From Nonomuraea longispora (GTDB taxonomy: Bacteria; Actinomycetota; Actinomycetes; Streptosporangiales; Streptosporangiaceae), in NCBI RefSeq assembly GCF_004348345.1, contig NZ_SMJZ01000017.1, positions 1 through 64,000 of the forward strand: a DNA stretch of 64,000 nucleotides, written 5' to 3'. The translations under genes and the position numbers were made by a program. Under the pieces are notes generated by a model that worked only from the letters and a program-made list of their open reading frames with translations, did not search any database and had not been told where the DNA came from. Below are positions 16,548 to 26,495 of the stretch, in pieces (positions within the stretch are counted from its first letter, which is position 1; the number at the start of each line of letters is the position of its first letter).

Positions 16548-17475
16548 GCCCGTACCTCTCCTCGGACCGCCAGAAGTACCAGAAGCCGAAGCCGAGTGCG
16601 AACACCGCCCAGAATACGCAAGACAGCACCACCGTCGCCGGGGGGTGGTGGCCGTACCCGGGGTTGTGGGTCCCCATGAGGATCTCGCGCATCCACTCGA
16701 TGTAGGAGGCGGCGGGGTTGAGGTACATCACGTCCGCCACCCACTGCGGCAGCCCGGCCGTCCCGACGACCTTGTTCTGGATCGAGAAGAACACGCCCGA
16801 GGCGTAGAGCCAGGTGCGCGAGATGAACGGCAGCAACTGGTTGAGGTCACGCATCTGCGCGCCGAGCCGGGCGACCACCAGGCCCATCCCGACGTTGAAC
16901 ATCGTCTGGAGCAGGAGCACGACCGGGATCATCAGCCAGTACCAGGTCGGCCACTCGCCTGTCGCCCACACGATGGTGAGGAGCACGCCCATGGAGATGG
17001 CGAGTTGCTGGAGCTCCTGGATCGTGTAGGCGAGCGGCAGTGAGGCCCTGGGGAAGTGCAGGGCCCGGATCATCGACAGGTTGCCGGAGATCGACTTGGC
17101 GCCGGCGGTGACCGTGCGCTGCGTGTAGGTGAAGATGAACATCCCGGTCAGCAGGAACGCCGGGTAGTTGTCGATGCCGTCTCTGCCGCCGAGGACCACG
17201 CCGAACATCACGTAGTAGATGGCGGCGTTGAGCAGGGGAGTCAGCACCTGCCACAGCTGGCCGAGCGCCGAACTCGAGTATTTCGAGACGTTGCGCGAGG
17301 TCGCGTATGTCAGGATGAAGTGGCGGCGCTGCCACAACTGGCGCAGGTAGACAGGGAACCTCGGCCGCGCGATGGCACGGCGAAGCCCATATCGCTTGGC
17401 GAGCTTGGCCAGCGGCTCCTGCCCGCTTCGGCCGCCCGCCTGGGCGTCCGCGACAGCGGATTCCGGCTGGCTCAT
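16540..17475 (-). CDS. ABC-2 type exporter permease, polysaccharide/teichoic acid type
   Basis: 311 residues with an N-terminal cytosolic tail of about 60 residues and six predicted membrane segments. FGQLWQVL-type sequence is present as SALGQLWQVLTPLLNAAIYYVMFGVVLGG at about 85-113, the TagG/Wzm hallmark, and NPAASYIEWMREILMG near the end is also typical. It pairs with the overlapping ATPase gene downstream. The ATG at 17475 is preferred because the longer frame from 17568 adds an arginine-rich stretch with no family match. A 470-base non-coding region lies upstream before the divergent peptide importer. Confidence 0.92.
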   Translation of the reverse strand: MSQPESAVADAQAGGRSGQEPLAKLAKRYGLRRAIARPRFPVYLRQLWQRRHFILTYATSRNVSKYSSSALGQLWQVLTPLLNAAIYYVMFGVVLGGRDGIDNYPAFLLTGMFIFTYTQRTVTAGAKSISGNLSMIRALHFPRASLPLAYTIQELQQLAISMGVLLTIVWATGEWPTWYWLMIPVVLLLQTMFNVGMGLVVARLGAQMRDLNQLLPFISRTWLYASGVFFSIQNKVVGTAGLPQWVADVMYLNPAASYIEWMREILMGTHNPGYGHHPPATVVLSCVFWAVFALGFGFWYFWRSEERYGRG

Positions 17476-17946
17476 GGCAAGGACTCTATTGGATCCCGGT
17501 CGGTGGAGTGCCTGTCGCGCGGGTCGGCGACAGTCAGTTGGACGGAGTCTCGGGACGCTGGGTTCCAAGGCGTCGTCAAGACCTGCTCAACCGTAGCCCA
17601 GCCGGGCGGGGCGTGGCGGCAAGGGCACGAGCACCGTCATGTAGGGGGTAATTTTCATCGACTGTTCACGTCCATGCAGGGCTTGCTTGGGATGTTTTGT
17701 ACCGTTGCATGCCGATAGCGATAAATGTCTGTGACGGTGGATAGGCGTACGTGTGACCGAACTGCAACGCGCCAGAGACGTCCTGGTGGCAAGTAGTGAG
17801 GGATAGTCGCGATCGACTGGCAGGGCGTCGGCTGGTTTGACCATGTCAGCCAAACCCGGGGGAAACCAGGAACCCCCCGTCAGGCTGCTCACGATCACCG
17901 CAGCTCAGCGCTTACGCCCACCTGTAGAGGGAGGATTTCTTTCACC
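17476..17946. other. Divergent intergenic region upstream of the peptide importer
   Basis: About 470 bases between divergent exporter and importer operons. It is AT-richer at 17640-17740, where promoters are likely. Near 17858-17880 CGGGGG and CCCCCCG could pair across an aaaccaggaa loop, part of an untranslated leader of the importer. I considered a riboswitch here but the conserved motifs of the families I know are missing. Confidence 0.5.
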
Positions 17947-19587
17947 ATGCGTGTTACTAAGGGCGCACAGATCGTCGCCGGTACCGCGCTGCTCGCTCTC
18001 GCGGTTGCCGCGTGTGGCGGCGGTGCCTCGGACAGCGGTGGCACTGCCGCGGGCGGCGGGGACACCACGCCGGTCCGCATGGAAGTCGGTGAGCCTCAGG
18101 AGCTCCTGGTTCCGCAGAACACCACAGAGACCGAGGGCTCCGAGGTTCTCGCCGCGCTTTTCTCTCCGCTCGTCGGCTATGACGAGAACAAGCAGCCAGT
18201 CGAGGAGTCCGCCGAGTCGATCACGACGGAGGACAGCAAGGTCTGGACGATCAAGCTGAAGTCCGGCTACACGTGGCACGACGGCACCGCCGTGACGGCA
18301 GCCGACTACGCGCGCGCGTGGAACTATGCGGCGCTGCAGGACAACGCCATGAGCGCGTCCTACTTCTTCGGCCGCATCGACGGTTACGAGGACGTCCACC
18401 CGGGCGAGGGCAAGAAGCCGACGGCCAAGGAGATGAAGGGTCTCAAGGTCGTCGACGACCTCACGCTCGAGGTCACGCTCGCGGCGCCGTTCTCGCAGTT
18501 CAAGACCATGCTGGGTTACACCGCCTTCTATCCGATGCCCGAGTCGGCCATCGGCCCCGACGGCAAGGTGACCCAGGCCTACGGTGAGCAGCCGATCGGT
18601 CAGGGCCTGTTCAAGCTGGACAAGCCCTACAAGAAGGGCACCGACGCGACCATCGAGGCGTCGGTGTACGACAAGTATCCGGGCAAGAAGCCCTCGAACT
18701 GGACGAAGCTCCAGTTCAAGGTCTACACCAGCTCCGAGACCGCGTACAACGACCTCCAGGCCGAGAACCTCGACGTCCACGACTCGCTGCCTCCCTCCGC
18801 GATCGCCAGCGCCAAGGCCGCGCTCGGTGACCGCTACTTCGACGAGCCCGACGCCTCCCTCGGCTACATCGGCGTTCCGCTGAAGTACAACCCCGACTTC
18901 CAGGACGTGCAGGTCCGCCGGGCCATCTCGCTGGCCATCGACAGGAAGACCATCGCCGAGACGGTCTTCTCCGGCACCCGCGCGCCCGCCGACGACTTCA
19001 TCAACCCGGCCATCCCCGGCTACCGCCAGGGGGCGTGCGACGCCTGCACGTACAACCCGGCCGAGGCCAAGAAGCTGTACGACGAGGCGGGTGGCCCGAA
19101 GACCATCGAGATCGGCTACAACGCGGACGGCGGCCACAAGGAGTGGATCGAGGCTGTCGCCAACAACCTCCGCGCCAACCTGGGCATCGATGTCACGCCC
19201 AAGCCGTTCGAGAAGTTCCAGGGCATCCTGGACGCGCTGGACAACAAGGAGTACAAGGGCCTGTTCCGGATGGGCTGGGCGATCGACTACCCGGCGGCCG
19301 AGAACTACCTGACCCCGATCTTCGCCACCGGGGCCATCGCGTCCGGCTCCAACTACGGCGGCTACTCCAACAAGGAGTTCGACGAGCTGCTGAAGAAGGG
19401 TGACCAGGCGACCGACGCCGCCGAGGGCCTGAAGTTCTACCAGCAGGCCGATGACATCCTGATCAAGGAACTGCCGTACATCCCGGTCTACTTCTACCGG
19501 AGCAACTTCGGGCACTCCACTAAGGTGAAGAACGTCAAGCTCAACCTGCTCAACCAGATTGACTGGGCAGACGTCGAGAAGGCCTGA
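17947..19587 (+). CDS. Peptide ABC transporter substrate-binding lipoprotein (SBP family 5)
   Basis: 546 residues. The lipobox LAVAAC places the lipid-modified cysteine at about residue 23 after a signal peptide. The body matches family 5 (OppA/DppA): NTTETEGSEVLAALFSPLVGYDEN near the start, SGYTWHDGTAVTAADYARAWNYA, and VRRAISLAIDRKTIAETVFSGTRAPADDFI. Such proteins capture oligopeptides or dipeptides outside the membrane. AGGGAGGA precedes the ATG. It heads a five-gene importer operon and is separated from the permeases by two hairpins. Peptide length preference cannot be told. Confidence 0.95.
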   Translation: MRVTKGAQIVAGTALLALAVAACGGGASDSGGTAAGGGDTTPVRMEVGEPQELLVPQNTTETEGSEVLAALFSPLVGYDENKQPVEESAESITTEDSKVWTIKLKSGYTWHDGTAVTAADYARAWNYAALQDNAMSASYFFGRIDGYEDVHPGEGKKPTAKEMKGLKVVDDLTLEVTLAAPFSQFKTMLGYTAFYPMPESAIGPDGKVTQAYGEQPIGQGLFKLDKPYKKGTDATIEASVYDKYPGKKPSNWTKLQFKVYTSSETAYNDLQAENLDVHDSLPPSAIASAKAALGDRYFDEPDASLGYIGVPLKYNPDFQDVQVRRAISLAIDRKTIAETVFSGTRAPADDFINPAIPGYRQGACDACTYNPAEAKKLYDEAGGPKTIEIGYNADGGHKEWIEAVANNLRANLGIDVTPKPFEKFQGILDALDNKEYKGLFRMGWAIDYPAAENYLTPIFATGAIASGSNYGGYSNKEFDELLKKGDQATDAAEGLKFYQQADDILIKELPYIPVYFYRSNFGHSTKVKNVKLNLLNQIDWADVEKA

Positions 19588-19601
19588 CGTCGTTCGCCGG
19601 G

Positions 19602-19622
19602 GTGGACGGCCGCGCCGTCCAC
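19602..19622 (+). terminator. Hairpin 1 between binding-protein and permease genes
   Basis: GTGGACGGC pairs with GCCGTCCAC around a 3-base loop, 15 bases after the binding-protein stop. No T run follows, so it is more likely a partial terminator or 3' RNA-stabilising hairpin than a full stop. Confidence 0.65.
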
Positions 19623-19640
19623 CCGTCGGAGGGCTGAACT

Positions 19641-19692
19641 TGGAGGCAGCCTCTCGAGCCGGGTAACCCACGGACTCCGAGGGCTGCCTCCA
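19641..19692 (+). terminator. Hairpin 2 between binding-protein and permease genes
   Basis: TGGAGGCAGCC (19641-19651) pairs perfectly with GGCTGCCTCCA (19682-19692) over a 30-base loop, 22 bases upstream of the permease start. With hairpin 1 it probably sets the binding protein in excess over the membrane components. Confidence 0.6.
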
Positions 19693-19713
19693 GGCGTGTA
19701 CCGGAGGGCTTGA

Positions 19714-20658
19714 ATGGGCCGTTATGTCATCAGGCGCTTGATCCAGGCGATCCCCGTCCTGTTCGGCGCCACGCTACTGATCTTCTGCATCGTCTTCGCG
19801 CTGCCCGGTGACCCCATCGCGGCGATGTTCGGGGACAAACGCCCCGACCCCGCGATCGCCGAGGTCCTGCGCGAGCAATATCACCTGAACGATCCGCTGC
19901 TGCTGCAGTACTGGTACTACATCAGCGGTGTGCTCTTCCAGGGCGACTTCGGCGTCAACTTCGCCGACGTGCCCGTGTCCCAGATCATGGCGGGCAAGTT
20001 TCAGGTCACCCTGAACCTCGCACTGACCGCGCTGGTCATGGAGGCCGTCATCGGCGTCGGGCTCGGCCTGTGGGCCGCGCTGCGCCGGGGCAAGGCCACC
20101 GACACCATGATCCTCGCCTCGACGCTGCTGTTCATCTCCGTCCCCACGCTGGTGACGGGGTTCGTGCTGCAGCTGTTGCTCGGCGTGAAACTCAAACAGT
20201 GGACGGGCGCGGACATCTTCCCCGTCGCCGGCACGTTCGCGGGCTGGCGCAGCTATCTGCTGCCCGGCTTCGTGCTGGCGGGCACGTCCATCGCCTATCT
20301 GACCAGGCTCACCAGGACCAGCCTCGCCGAGACCCTGCGGGCCGACTACATCCGCACAGCCACGGCCAAGGGCCTGTCGAGACGCCGCGTCATCGGCAGG
20401 CACGGGTTGCGCAACGCGCTGATCCCGCTGGTCACCTTCCTCGGCGCCGACCTCGGTAACCTGATGGGCGGCGCGGTCATCACCGAGACGATCTTCAACC
20501 TGCAAGGGATTGGAAATCAGCTCTTCCAGTCGGTTTACTTGCGGGAACAACCGGTGGTCGTGGGCATCGTCACCGTCCTGGTGCTGATCTACATCCTGGC
20601 CAACCTGGTCGTCGACATGTTGTACGCCCTGCTCGACCCGAGGATCCGCTATGAGTAA
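19714..20658 (+). CDS. Peptide ABC transporter permease, DppB/OppB type
   Basis: 314 residues. The start MGRYVIRRLIQAIPVLFGATLLIF is the DppB-type first membrane segment, followed by the RPDPAIAEVLREQYHLNDPLLLQYWYYI periplasmic motif. The EAA loop (ATAKGLSRRRVIGRHGLRNALIPLVT) that contacts the ATPases is near the C terminus. It has six membrane helices. It overlaps the next permease gene by 8 bases. A ribosome-binding site GGAGGG lies about 6 bases upstream. Confidence 0.95.
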   Translation: MGRYVIRRLIQAIPVLFGATLLIFCIVFALPGDPIAAMFGDKRPDPAIAEVLREQYHLNDPLLLQYWYYISGVLFQGDFGVNFADVPVSQIMAGKFQVTLNLALTALVMEAVIGVGLGLWAALRRGKATDTMILASTLLFISVPTLVTGFVLQLLLGVKLKQWTGADIFPVAGTFAGWRSYLLPGFVLAGTSIAYLTRLTRTSLAETLRADYIRTATAKGLSRRRVIGRHGLRNALIPLVTFLGADLGNLMGGAVITETIFNLQGIGNQLFQSVYLREQPVVVGIVTVLVLIYILANLVVDMLYALLDPRIRYE

Positions 20659-21619
20659 CCCAACCCCGCCGGTCGGGACCGGGCTCCCGGATACGCAGAC
20701 CTTGGTCACCGAGCCCACCCAGGCGCCGGAGCGCGGAGGCAAGAAGGCCAAGGACGGCAAGCCCGCCAGCCTGTGGACCGACGCCTGGTACGACCTCAGG
20801 CGACGGCCGATGTTCATCATCTCGGTGATCATCATCTTCGTCCTGCTGGTCATGTCGTTCTGGCCGTCGTTGTTCACCTCGATCGACCCGTTCAACGCCA
20901 GGAGCTGCGACCTGTCGACGGCGCGGCAGGGGCCGAGCCCCGGCCACCTGTTCGGCCGGGACAACCTGGGTTGTGACCTCTACTCCAGGACGATCTACGG
21001 CGCCCGCAACTCGATCATCATCGGCGTGTTCACCACGATCGTCACCACGTTGGTCGGAAGCCTGCTCGGCATCGTCGCCGGCTACCGGGGCGGCGCCGTC
21101 GACGCGGTGTCCTCGCGGTTCACGGAGATCTTCTTCGCCATCCCCGCGATCCTCGGCGCGCTGCTGATCGCGGCCACCTTCCGCGGCAAGGCCAACAGCA
21201 TCCTGCTGGTCATCGTCGCACTCGGGGTGCTCGGCTGGCCGATGACGTACCGCATCATGAGAGCGGCGGTGATCACCGCGAAGAGCCAGGACTTCGTGGT
21301 GGCCGCCAGGGCGCTGGGCGCCGGAGCGGGACGGATCATGTTCCGCCACCTGCTGCCCAACTCGCTCGCGCCGGTCATCGTCGTGGCCACGATCAACCTG
21401 GGCGGCTTCATCGCCGCCGAGGCCGCGCTGTCGTTCCTGGGCGTCGGCGTGTTGTCCCCGGACATCTCGTGGGGTCTGATGATCGCCGACGCGCGCAACC
21501 GGTTCCTGGAGGCACCGCTGCCGCTGGTGTTCCCCGCCGCGTTCCTGTGCGTCACCGTGCTCGCGTTCATCATGATGGGCGACGCGGTGCGCGACGCGCT
21601 CGACCCGAAGCTCAGGTAG
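20651..21619 (+). CDS. Peptide ABC transporter permease, DppC/OppC type
   Basis: 322 residues. After a cytosolic tail of about 45 residues comes LRRRPMFIISVIIIFVLLVMSF. The block GPSPGHLFGRDNLGCDLYSRTIYGARNSIIIGV is characteristic of DppC/OppC, and the EAA loop reads AARALGAGAGRIMFRHLLPNSLAPVIVV. AEAALSFLGVGVLSPDISWGLMIADAR near the end is also conserved. It forms the heterodimeric membrane pore with the preceding permease. An 8-base overlap with it indicates coupled translation. Confidence 0.95.
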   Translation: MSNPTPPVGTGLPDTQTLVTEPTQAPERGGKKAKDGKPASLWTDAWYDLRRRPMFIISVIIIFVLLVMSFWPSLFTSIDPFNARSCDLSTARQGPSPGHLFGRDNLGCDLYSRTIYGARNSIIIGVFTTIVTTLVGSLLGIVAGYRGGAVDAVSSRFTEIFFAIPAILGALLIAATFRGKANSILLVIVALGVLGWPMTYRIMRAAVITAKSQDFVVAARALGAGAGRIMFRHLLPNSLAPVIVVATINLGGFIAAEAALSFLGVGVLSPDISWGLMIADARNRFLEAPLPLVFPAAFLCVTVLAFIMMGDAVRDALDPKLR

Positions 21620-21632
21620 AAGGGGGGATCAC

Positions 21633-22662
21633 GTGAAGAAGACGTCAGCGGACGTGCTGCCTGGGCTCTCTGAAGGAGGGGCGCCGGGCGACCATCCACT
21701 GCTCGCGGTCGACAACCTGCACGTGGAGTTCCAGACCCGTGCCGGGGTCGTACGCGCGGTCAACGGGGTGAGCTACACCGTCGGCCCCGGCGAGACGCTC
21801 GCGGTGCTGGGCGAGTCGGGTTCCGGCAAGTCCGTGACCGCGCAGGCGATCATGGGCATTCTCGACATGCCGCCCGCGGTGATCCCCAAGGGGGAGATCC
21901 GCTTCAAGGGCACCAACCTGCTCAAGCTGTCGGAGGAGGCCCGCACGCAGGTGCGCGGCCAGCGGATCGCGATGATCTTCCAGGACGCGCTCTCCGCGCT
22001 CAACCCGGTGTTCACCGTGGGCTGGCAGATCAGCGAGATGTTCCGGGTGCACCGCGGCATGTCCAAGGCCGACGGGCTGAAGAAGGCCATCGAGCTGATG
22101 GACCGCGTACGCATCCCGGCCGCCAGGCAGCGCGTCCACGACTATCCGCACCAGTTCTCCGGGGGCATGCGGCAGCGGATCATGATCGCCATGTCGATCG
22201 CGCTGGACCCCGAGGTGCTGATCGCGGACGAGCCGACCACGGCGCTCGACGTGACCGTCCAGGCGCAGATCATGGAGCTGCTGGCCGAGCTGCAGCGCGA
22301 GAGCCGGATGGGTCTCATCCTGATCACGCACGACCTGGGCGTGGTCGCCGACGTGGCCGACAAGATCGCCGTCATGTACGCGGGGCGCATCGTGGAGAAC
22401 GCCCCCGTTCACGACATCTACAAGGGGCCCGCGCACCCGTACACGAAGGGGCTGCTGGAGTCGATCCCCCGGGTCGACCTCAAGGGCCACGAGCTGTACG
22501 CGATCAAGGGCCTGCCGCCCAACCTGCTCGACCTGCCGACGGGCTGCGCCTTCCACCCCCGGTGCCCGTACCGGCAGGACAACTGCGTGACCGACGCGCC
22601 ACCGCTCCACGAAGTCAGCGGCACGCGGAACAGCGCCTGCCACTACTGGAGGGAGGTCCTCG

Positions 22663-22679
<17 letters not shown>
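21633..22679 (+). CDS. Peptide ABC transporter ATP-binding protein, DppD/OppD type
   Basis: 348 residues. Walker A GESGSGKS lies at about 67-74, the signature [16 protein letters not shown] at about 172-187, and Walker [14 protein letters not shown] follows. The C-terminal oligopeptide-transporter extension carries cysteines in [15 protein letters not shown], which in relatives bind an iron-sulfur cluster. Start is GTG at 21633 with AGGGGGG upstream, after a 13-base gap from the permease. Overlaps the next ATPase gene by 17 bases. Confidence 0.95.
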
Positions 22680-23679
<1,000 letters not shown>

Positions 23680-23690
23680 ACCGCCCGCAC

Positions 23691-23729
23691 GGCACGTGCC
23701 CCCCGAGCCCGGCTCGGGGGGCACGTGCC
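23691..23729. terminator. Bidirectional terminator between importer operon and thiolase gene
   Basis: A perfect 19-base inverted repeat (arms 23691-23709 and 23711-23729, GGCACGTGCCCCCCGAGCC and its complement) lies between two convergent stop codons. It serves both transcription units. Confidence 0.85.
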
Positions 23730-23732
23730 CGT

Positions 23733-24917
23733 TCAGAGGGTGGCGACCAGGGCGGAGCCGTGCCCGAACAGGCCCTGGTTGACGGCCAGGCCGACCCGGG
23801 GGCCCGGCACCTGCCGGGGGCCCGCGCGTCCGCGCAGCTGGGTGACGAGCTCGCAGAGCTGGGCGATGGCCTGGGCGGGGATCGCCTCACCGAACGAGGC
23901 CAGGCCGCCCGACGGGTTGACGGGGACGCGGCCGCCGAGTGCTGTCACGCCGTCGCGCAGCAGCTTGTCGGCCTGCCCCGGCGGGCACAGGCCGATGTCC
24001 TCCATCCAGTCGAGCTCCAGCGCCGTGGACAGGTCGTACACCTCCGCCAGCGAGACGTCCTCGGGGCCCACCCCCGCCTCCTCGTAGGACGCGTACGCGA
24101 TCGCCGCCCTGAACGGCTTCTCGGGCGGCGGCGCGGCGGCCCAGGAGTCGGTGGCGAAGTTCGGCAGTTCGAGGACGGTGCTGGGGAAGGACGGGGTGAC
24201 GGTGGAGACGGCGGCCAGGCGTACGAGGGGGGTCGCGCCGCGGCGGCGGGCGTACTCCTCGGAGGCGAGCACCACGGCGGCGCCCCCGTCGGAGGTGGCG
24301 CAGATGTCCATCAGCCGCAAGGGGTCGGCGACCATGGGGGAGGCCAGCACCTCGTCCACGGTGACGGGCCTGCGGTAGCGGGCCATGGGATTGAGCGAGC
24401 CGGCCCGCGCGTTCTTGACCTTGACGGCGGCGAAGTCGGCCTGGGTCGAGCCGTGCACGGCCATGCGCCTGCGCGCGTAGAGGCCGAAGTAGGCGGGGTT
24501 GGTGGCGCCGAGGAGGCGGAAGCGCAGCCAGTCGGGGTCGTCGGGCCGGTCTCCGCCCACCGGCGTGAAGAAACCCTTGGGGGTGGAGTCGGCGCCCACG
24601 ACCAGGGCGACCTCGCACAGGCCCGCCAGGATGCGGGTGCGCGCGATGTCGACGGCCTGGGCGCCCGAGGCGCAGGCGGCGTAGCAGGAGGCGATCCTGG
24701 CGCCCGACCAGCCGAGCGCCTGGGCGTAGGTGGCGCCGGCGACGAAGCCGGGGTAGCCGTTCCTGATGGTGTCGGCGCCGACGAGGTAGTCCACGTCGGT
24801 CCAGGCCACGCCGGCGTCGTCGAGTGCCGCGCGGGCGGCCGCGACGCCGTACTCGACGAAGGGCCGGCCCCACTTGCCCCAGGGGTGCATGCCGGTGCCC
24901 AGCACAACGACGCTCAT
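23733..24917 (-). CDS. Thiolase family protein, lipid-transfer (SCP2/Ltp) type
   Basis: 394 residues of thiolase fold. The nucleophile region is ASCYAACASGAQAVDIAR at about 85-102. NPSGGLASFGEAIPAQA stands where classical thiolases have a GGHPxG histidine, and the last motif is NQGLFGHGSALV instead of CxGxG. These changes mark the lipid-transfer-thiolase group, whose actinobacterial members (for example Ltp2 in steroid degradation) cleave carbon-carbon bonds by retro-aldol reactions with a DUF35 partner. The DUF35 gene is directly upstream, overlapping by 4 bases (ATGA). The substrate is unknown; no steroid or beta-oxidation genes adjoin. Confidence 0.88.
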   Translation of the reverse strand: MSVVVLGTGMHPWGKWGRPFVEYGVAAARAALDDAGVAWTDVDYLVGADTIRNGYPGFVAGATYAQALGWSGARIASCYAACASGAQAVDIARTRILAGLCEVALVVGADSTPKGFFTPVGGDRPDDPDWLRFRLLGATNPAYFGLYARRRMAVHGSTQADFAAVKVKNARAGSLNPMARYRRPVTVDEVLASPMVADPLRLMDICATSDGGAAVVLASEEYARRRGATPLVRLAAVSTVTPSFPSTVLELPNFATDSWAAAPPPEKPFRAAIAYASYEEAGVGPEDVSLAEVYDLSTALELDWMEDIGLCPPGQADKLLRDGVTALGGRVPVNPSGGLASFGEAIPAQAIAQLCELVTQLRGRAGPRQVPGPRVGLAVNQGLFGHGSALVATL

Positions 24918-25318
24918 GACGCCCGCCGCCACATCCACATCTGCGGCCCGTCGGCCAGGGGGCCCGAGGTGAGCTCCAGTTCCATGCCCACCTCCAGGTC
25001 CTCCACCGTCAGGTCCGTGACCTGGCCGAGCACGACGATCCCGGCCTCCTCCAGCTCGACCGCGGCCAGGGTCACCGGCTCGTACGGCTCCGCCGCCACG
25101 TACGGCGCGGGCGGCGGGTAGCAGGCGTTCGTGTACGACCAGACGCGTCCACGTCCCGGCAGCCTGCATGCGCGCAGCTCGGTGCCGCCGCAGCGAGGGT
25201 CGGGGCAGAGGCCGTGCCGCGGCGGGAAGCAGACCGTGCCGCAGCCGGCGCACCGGGTGCCGATGAGGCGGACGCCGTCGTGGTCGATGGTGAACCAGCC
25301 GTCGATGGCGAACGTCAT
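24914..25318 (-). CDS. DUF35 (zinc ribbon plus OB-fold) acyl-CoA-associated protein
   Basis: 134 residues. The N-terminal zinc ribbon is visible as CAGCGTVCFPPRHGLCPDPRC, giving CxxC and CxxxxC pairs, and the C-terminal OB-fold follows (GRGRVWSYTNACYPPP, VTLAAVELEEAGIVVLGQVTD). DUF35 proteins bind acyl-CoA and partner thiolase-like enzymes. The ATG at 25318 is preferred to the longer frame at 25336, because MTFAIDGWFTID fits the domain start. It overlaps the thiolase gene by ATGA, strongly suggesting a stable complex. Confidence 0.88.
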   Translation of the reverse strand: MTFAIDGWFTIDHDGVRLIGTRCAGCGTVCFPPRHGLCPDPRCGGTELRACRLPGRGRVWSYTNACYPPPAPYVAAEPYEPVTLAAVELEEAGIVVLGQVTDLTVEDLEVGMELELTSGPLADGPQMWMWRRAS

Positions 25319-25343
25319 AGCCGGAGTATCGCACAAGCGCTTG

Positions 25344-26495
25344 CTAGGTTACACCCCTGCGTCGCCGCCGCCGCTGCGTCACCAGCACCCGTGCCGACAT
25401 CGCCGCCACCAGCACCACCATGCCCGCCACCACCGGCCCCCTGGAGGACGGCGACGCCTGGCAGAAGTACCGCTCCGGCGCCGCCTCCCCGGACGGAGGC
25501 ACGTCCAGCCGGGCGGCCGCCCGCAGAGTCCGCACCGCGTCGACCACCCCGTGCCCGTAGGCGGGGCTGTGGCCGTCGGCCGGCCGCTTCCTCGTGCCGA
25601 GCTCGATGGCCTGTCGCACGTGGTAAGGGGACAGGCTCGGGTACGCCGACCTGACCAGGGCCGCGACGCCCGCCACCAGGGCCGCCGCCGAGCTGGTGCC
25701 GTCGCCGACCACGTACGAGCCGCGTTCGTCGGCCGTCACGATCTTCGTGCCCGGCGCGACCACAGAGACGTAGTCCTGCCGGTTGGAGAACCCGGCCACC
25801 GTGAGGCGCCGGTTCACGGCGCCGACGGCGATCACGCCGGGGTAGGCGGCGGGGAAGTTCTTCCTGTTGGCGGAGGCGCCGTCGTTGCCCGACGAGGCCA
25901 CGAGCACGGCGCCCCTGGAGATCGCGTACTGGACGGCCTCCTCCTCCGGGGCCGAGCCCTCCCAGGCGCCACTGCCGCCGCCGAGCGACATGCTGATCAC
26001 TCCGGCGCCGTGGTCGGCCGCGTAGCGGATGCCCCTGGCCAGCGCGTTGCGCCCGCCGGAACGCAGCTTCACGCGCTGCGGGTCGCCGTTGTCGAGCGTG
26101 ACCCTGACGGACAGCACCTTGGCCCTCGGCGCCACCCCGAGGACGCCGCCCTCCTGCTCGTCGCGGTGCCCGCGGCCGGCGATCAGGCTGGCCATGGCGG
26201 TGCCGTGGCGTCCCCACCGGTGCGGGCTCGCGTCCACGCCGGTCAGGTCGGGCCCCTGGATCACGGCGCCCGCCAGGTCGGGGTGGCGGGCGTTGACGCC
26301 CGTGTCGAGCACGGCCACGACGACGCCGGCGCCCTTGCTCGTACGCCAGGCCTGGGGCAGCCGCAACGCGCCGAGCTGCCACTGCCCGGCCCGCGCGACC
26401 CGGCTGACGTCGTCGGAGGCGCTCGGAGCGGCGGCCCCCAGCACTGTGCCCACCGCCAGCGCAGTCACCAGGGCAGGCACGAGGAGCCTGCTCAT
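25344..26495 (-). CDS. Mycosin-type S8 serine protease (type VII secretion-associated)
   Basis: 383 residues. A signal peptide (about 1-26) precedes a subtilisin domain with the catalytic triad visible: Asp in VLDTGVNARHPDL, His in WGRHGTAMASLIAG, Ser in DGTSSAAALVAG. A C-terminal membrane helix (VVAGMVVLVAAMSARVLV) and an arginine-rich tail follow. This is the mycosin (MycP) layout, membrane-anchored with the protease outside. Mycosins stabilise ESX secretion machines, but no EccB/C/D/E or WXG100 genes are in the window. It overlaps the upstream gene by ATGA. Confidence 0.92.
   Translation of the reverse strand: MSRLLVPALVTALAVGTVLGAAAPSASDDVSRVARAGQWQLGALRLPQAWRTSKGAGVVVAVLDTGVNARHPDLAGAVIQGPDLTGVDASPHRWGRHGTAMASLIAGRGHRDEQEGGVLGVAPRAKVLSVRVTLDNGDPQRVKLRSGGRNALARGIRYAADHGAGVISMSLGGGSGAWEGSAPEEEAVQYAISRGAVLVASSGNDGASANRKNFPAAYPGVIAVGAVNRRLTVAGFSNRQDYVSVVAPGTKIVTADERGSYVVGDGTSSAAALVAGVAALVRSAYPSLSPYHVRQAIELGTRKRPADGHSPAYGHGVVDAVRTLRAAARLDVPPSGEAAPERYFCQASPSSRGPVVAGMVVLVAAMSARVLVTQRRRRRRGVT

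Noticed and set aside
17831..17900. Possible cyclic di-AMP or other riboswitch upstream of the peptide importer
   Set aside because: Only a CGGGGG/CCCCCCG hairpin is visible; the conserved core motifs of the riboswitch families I know are absent.
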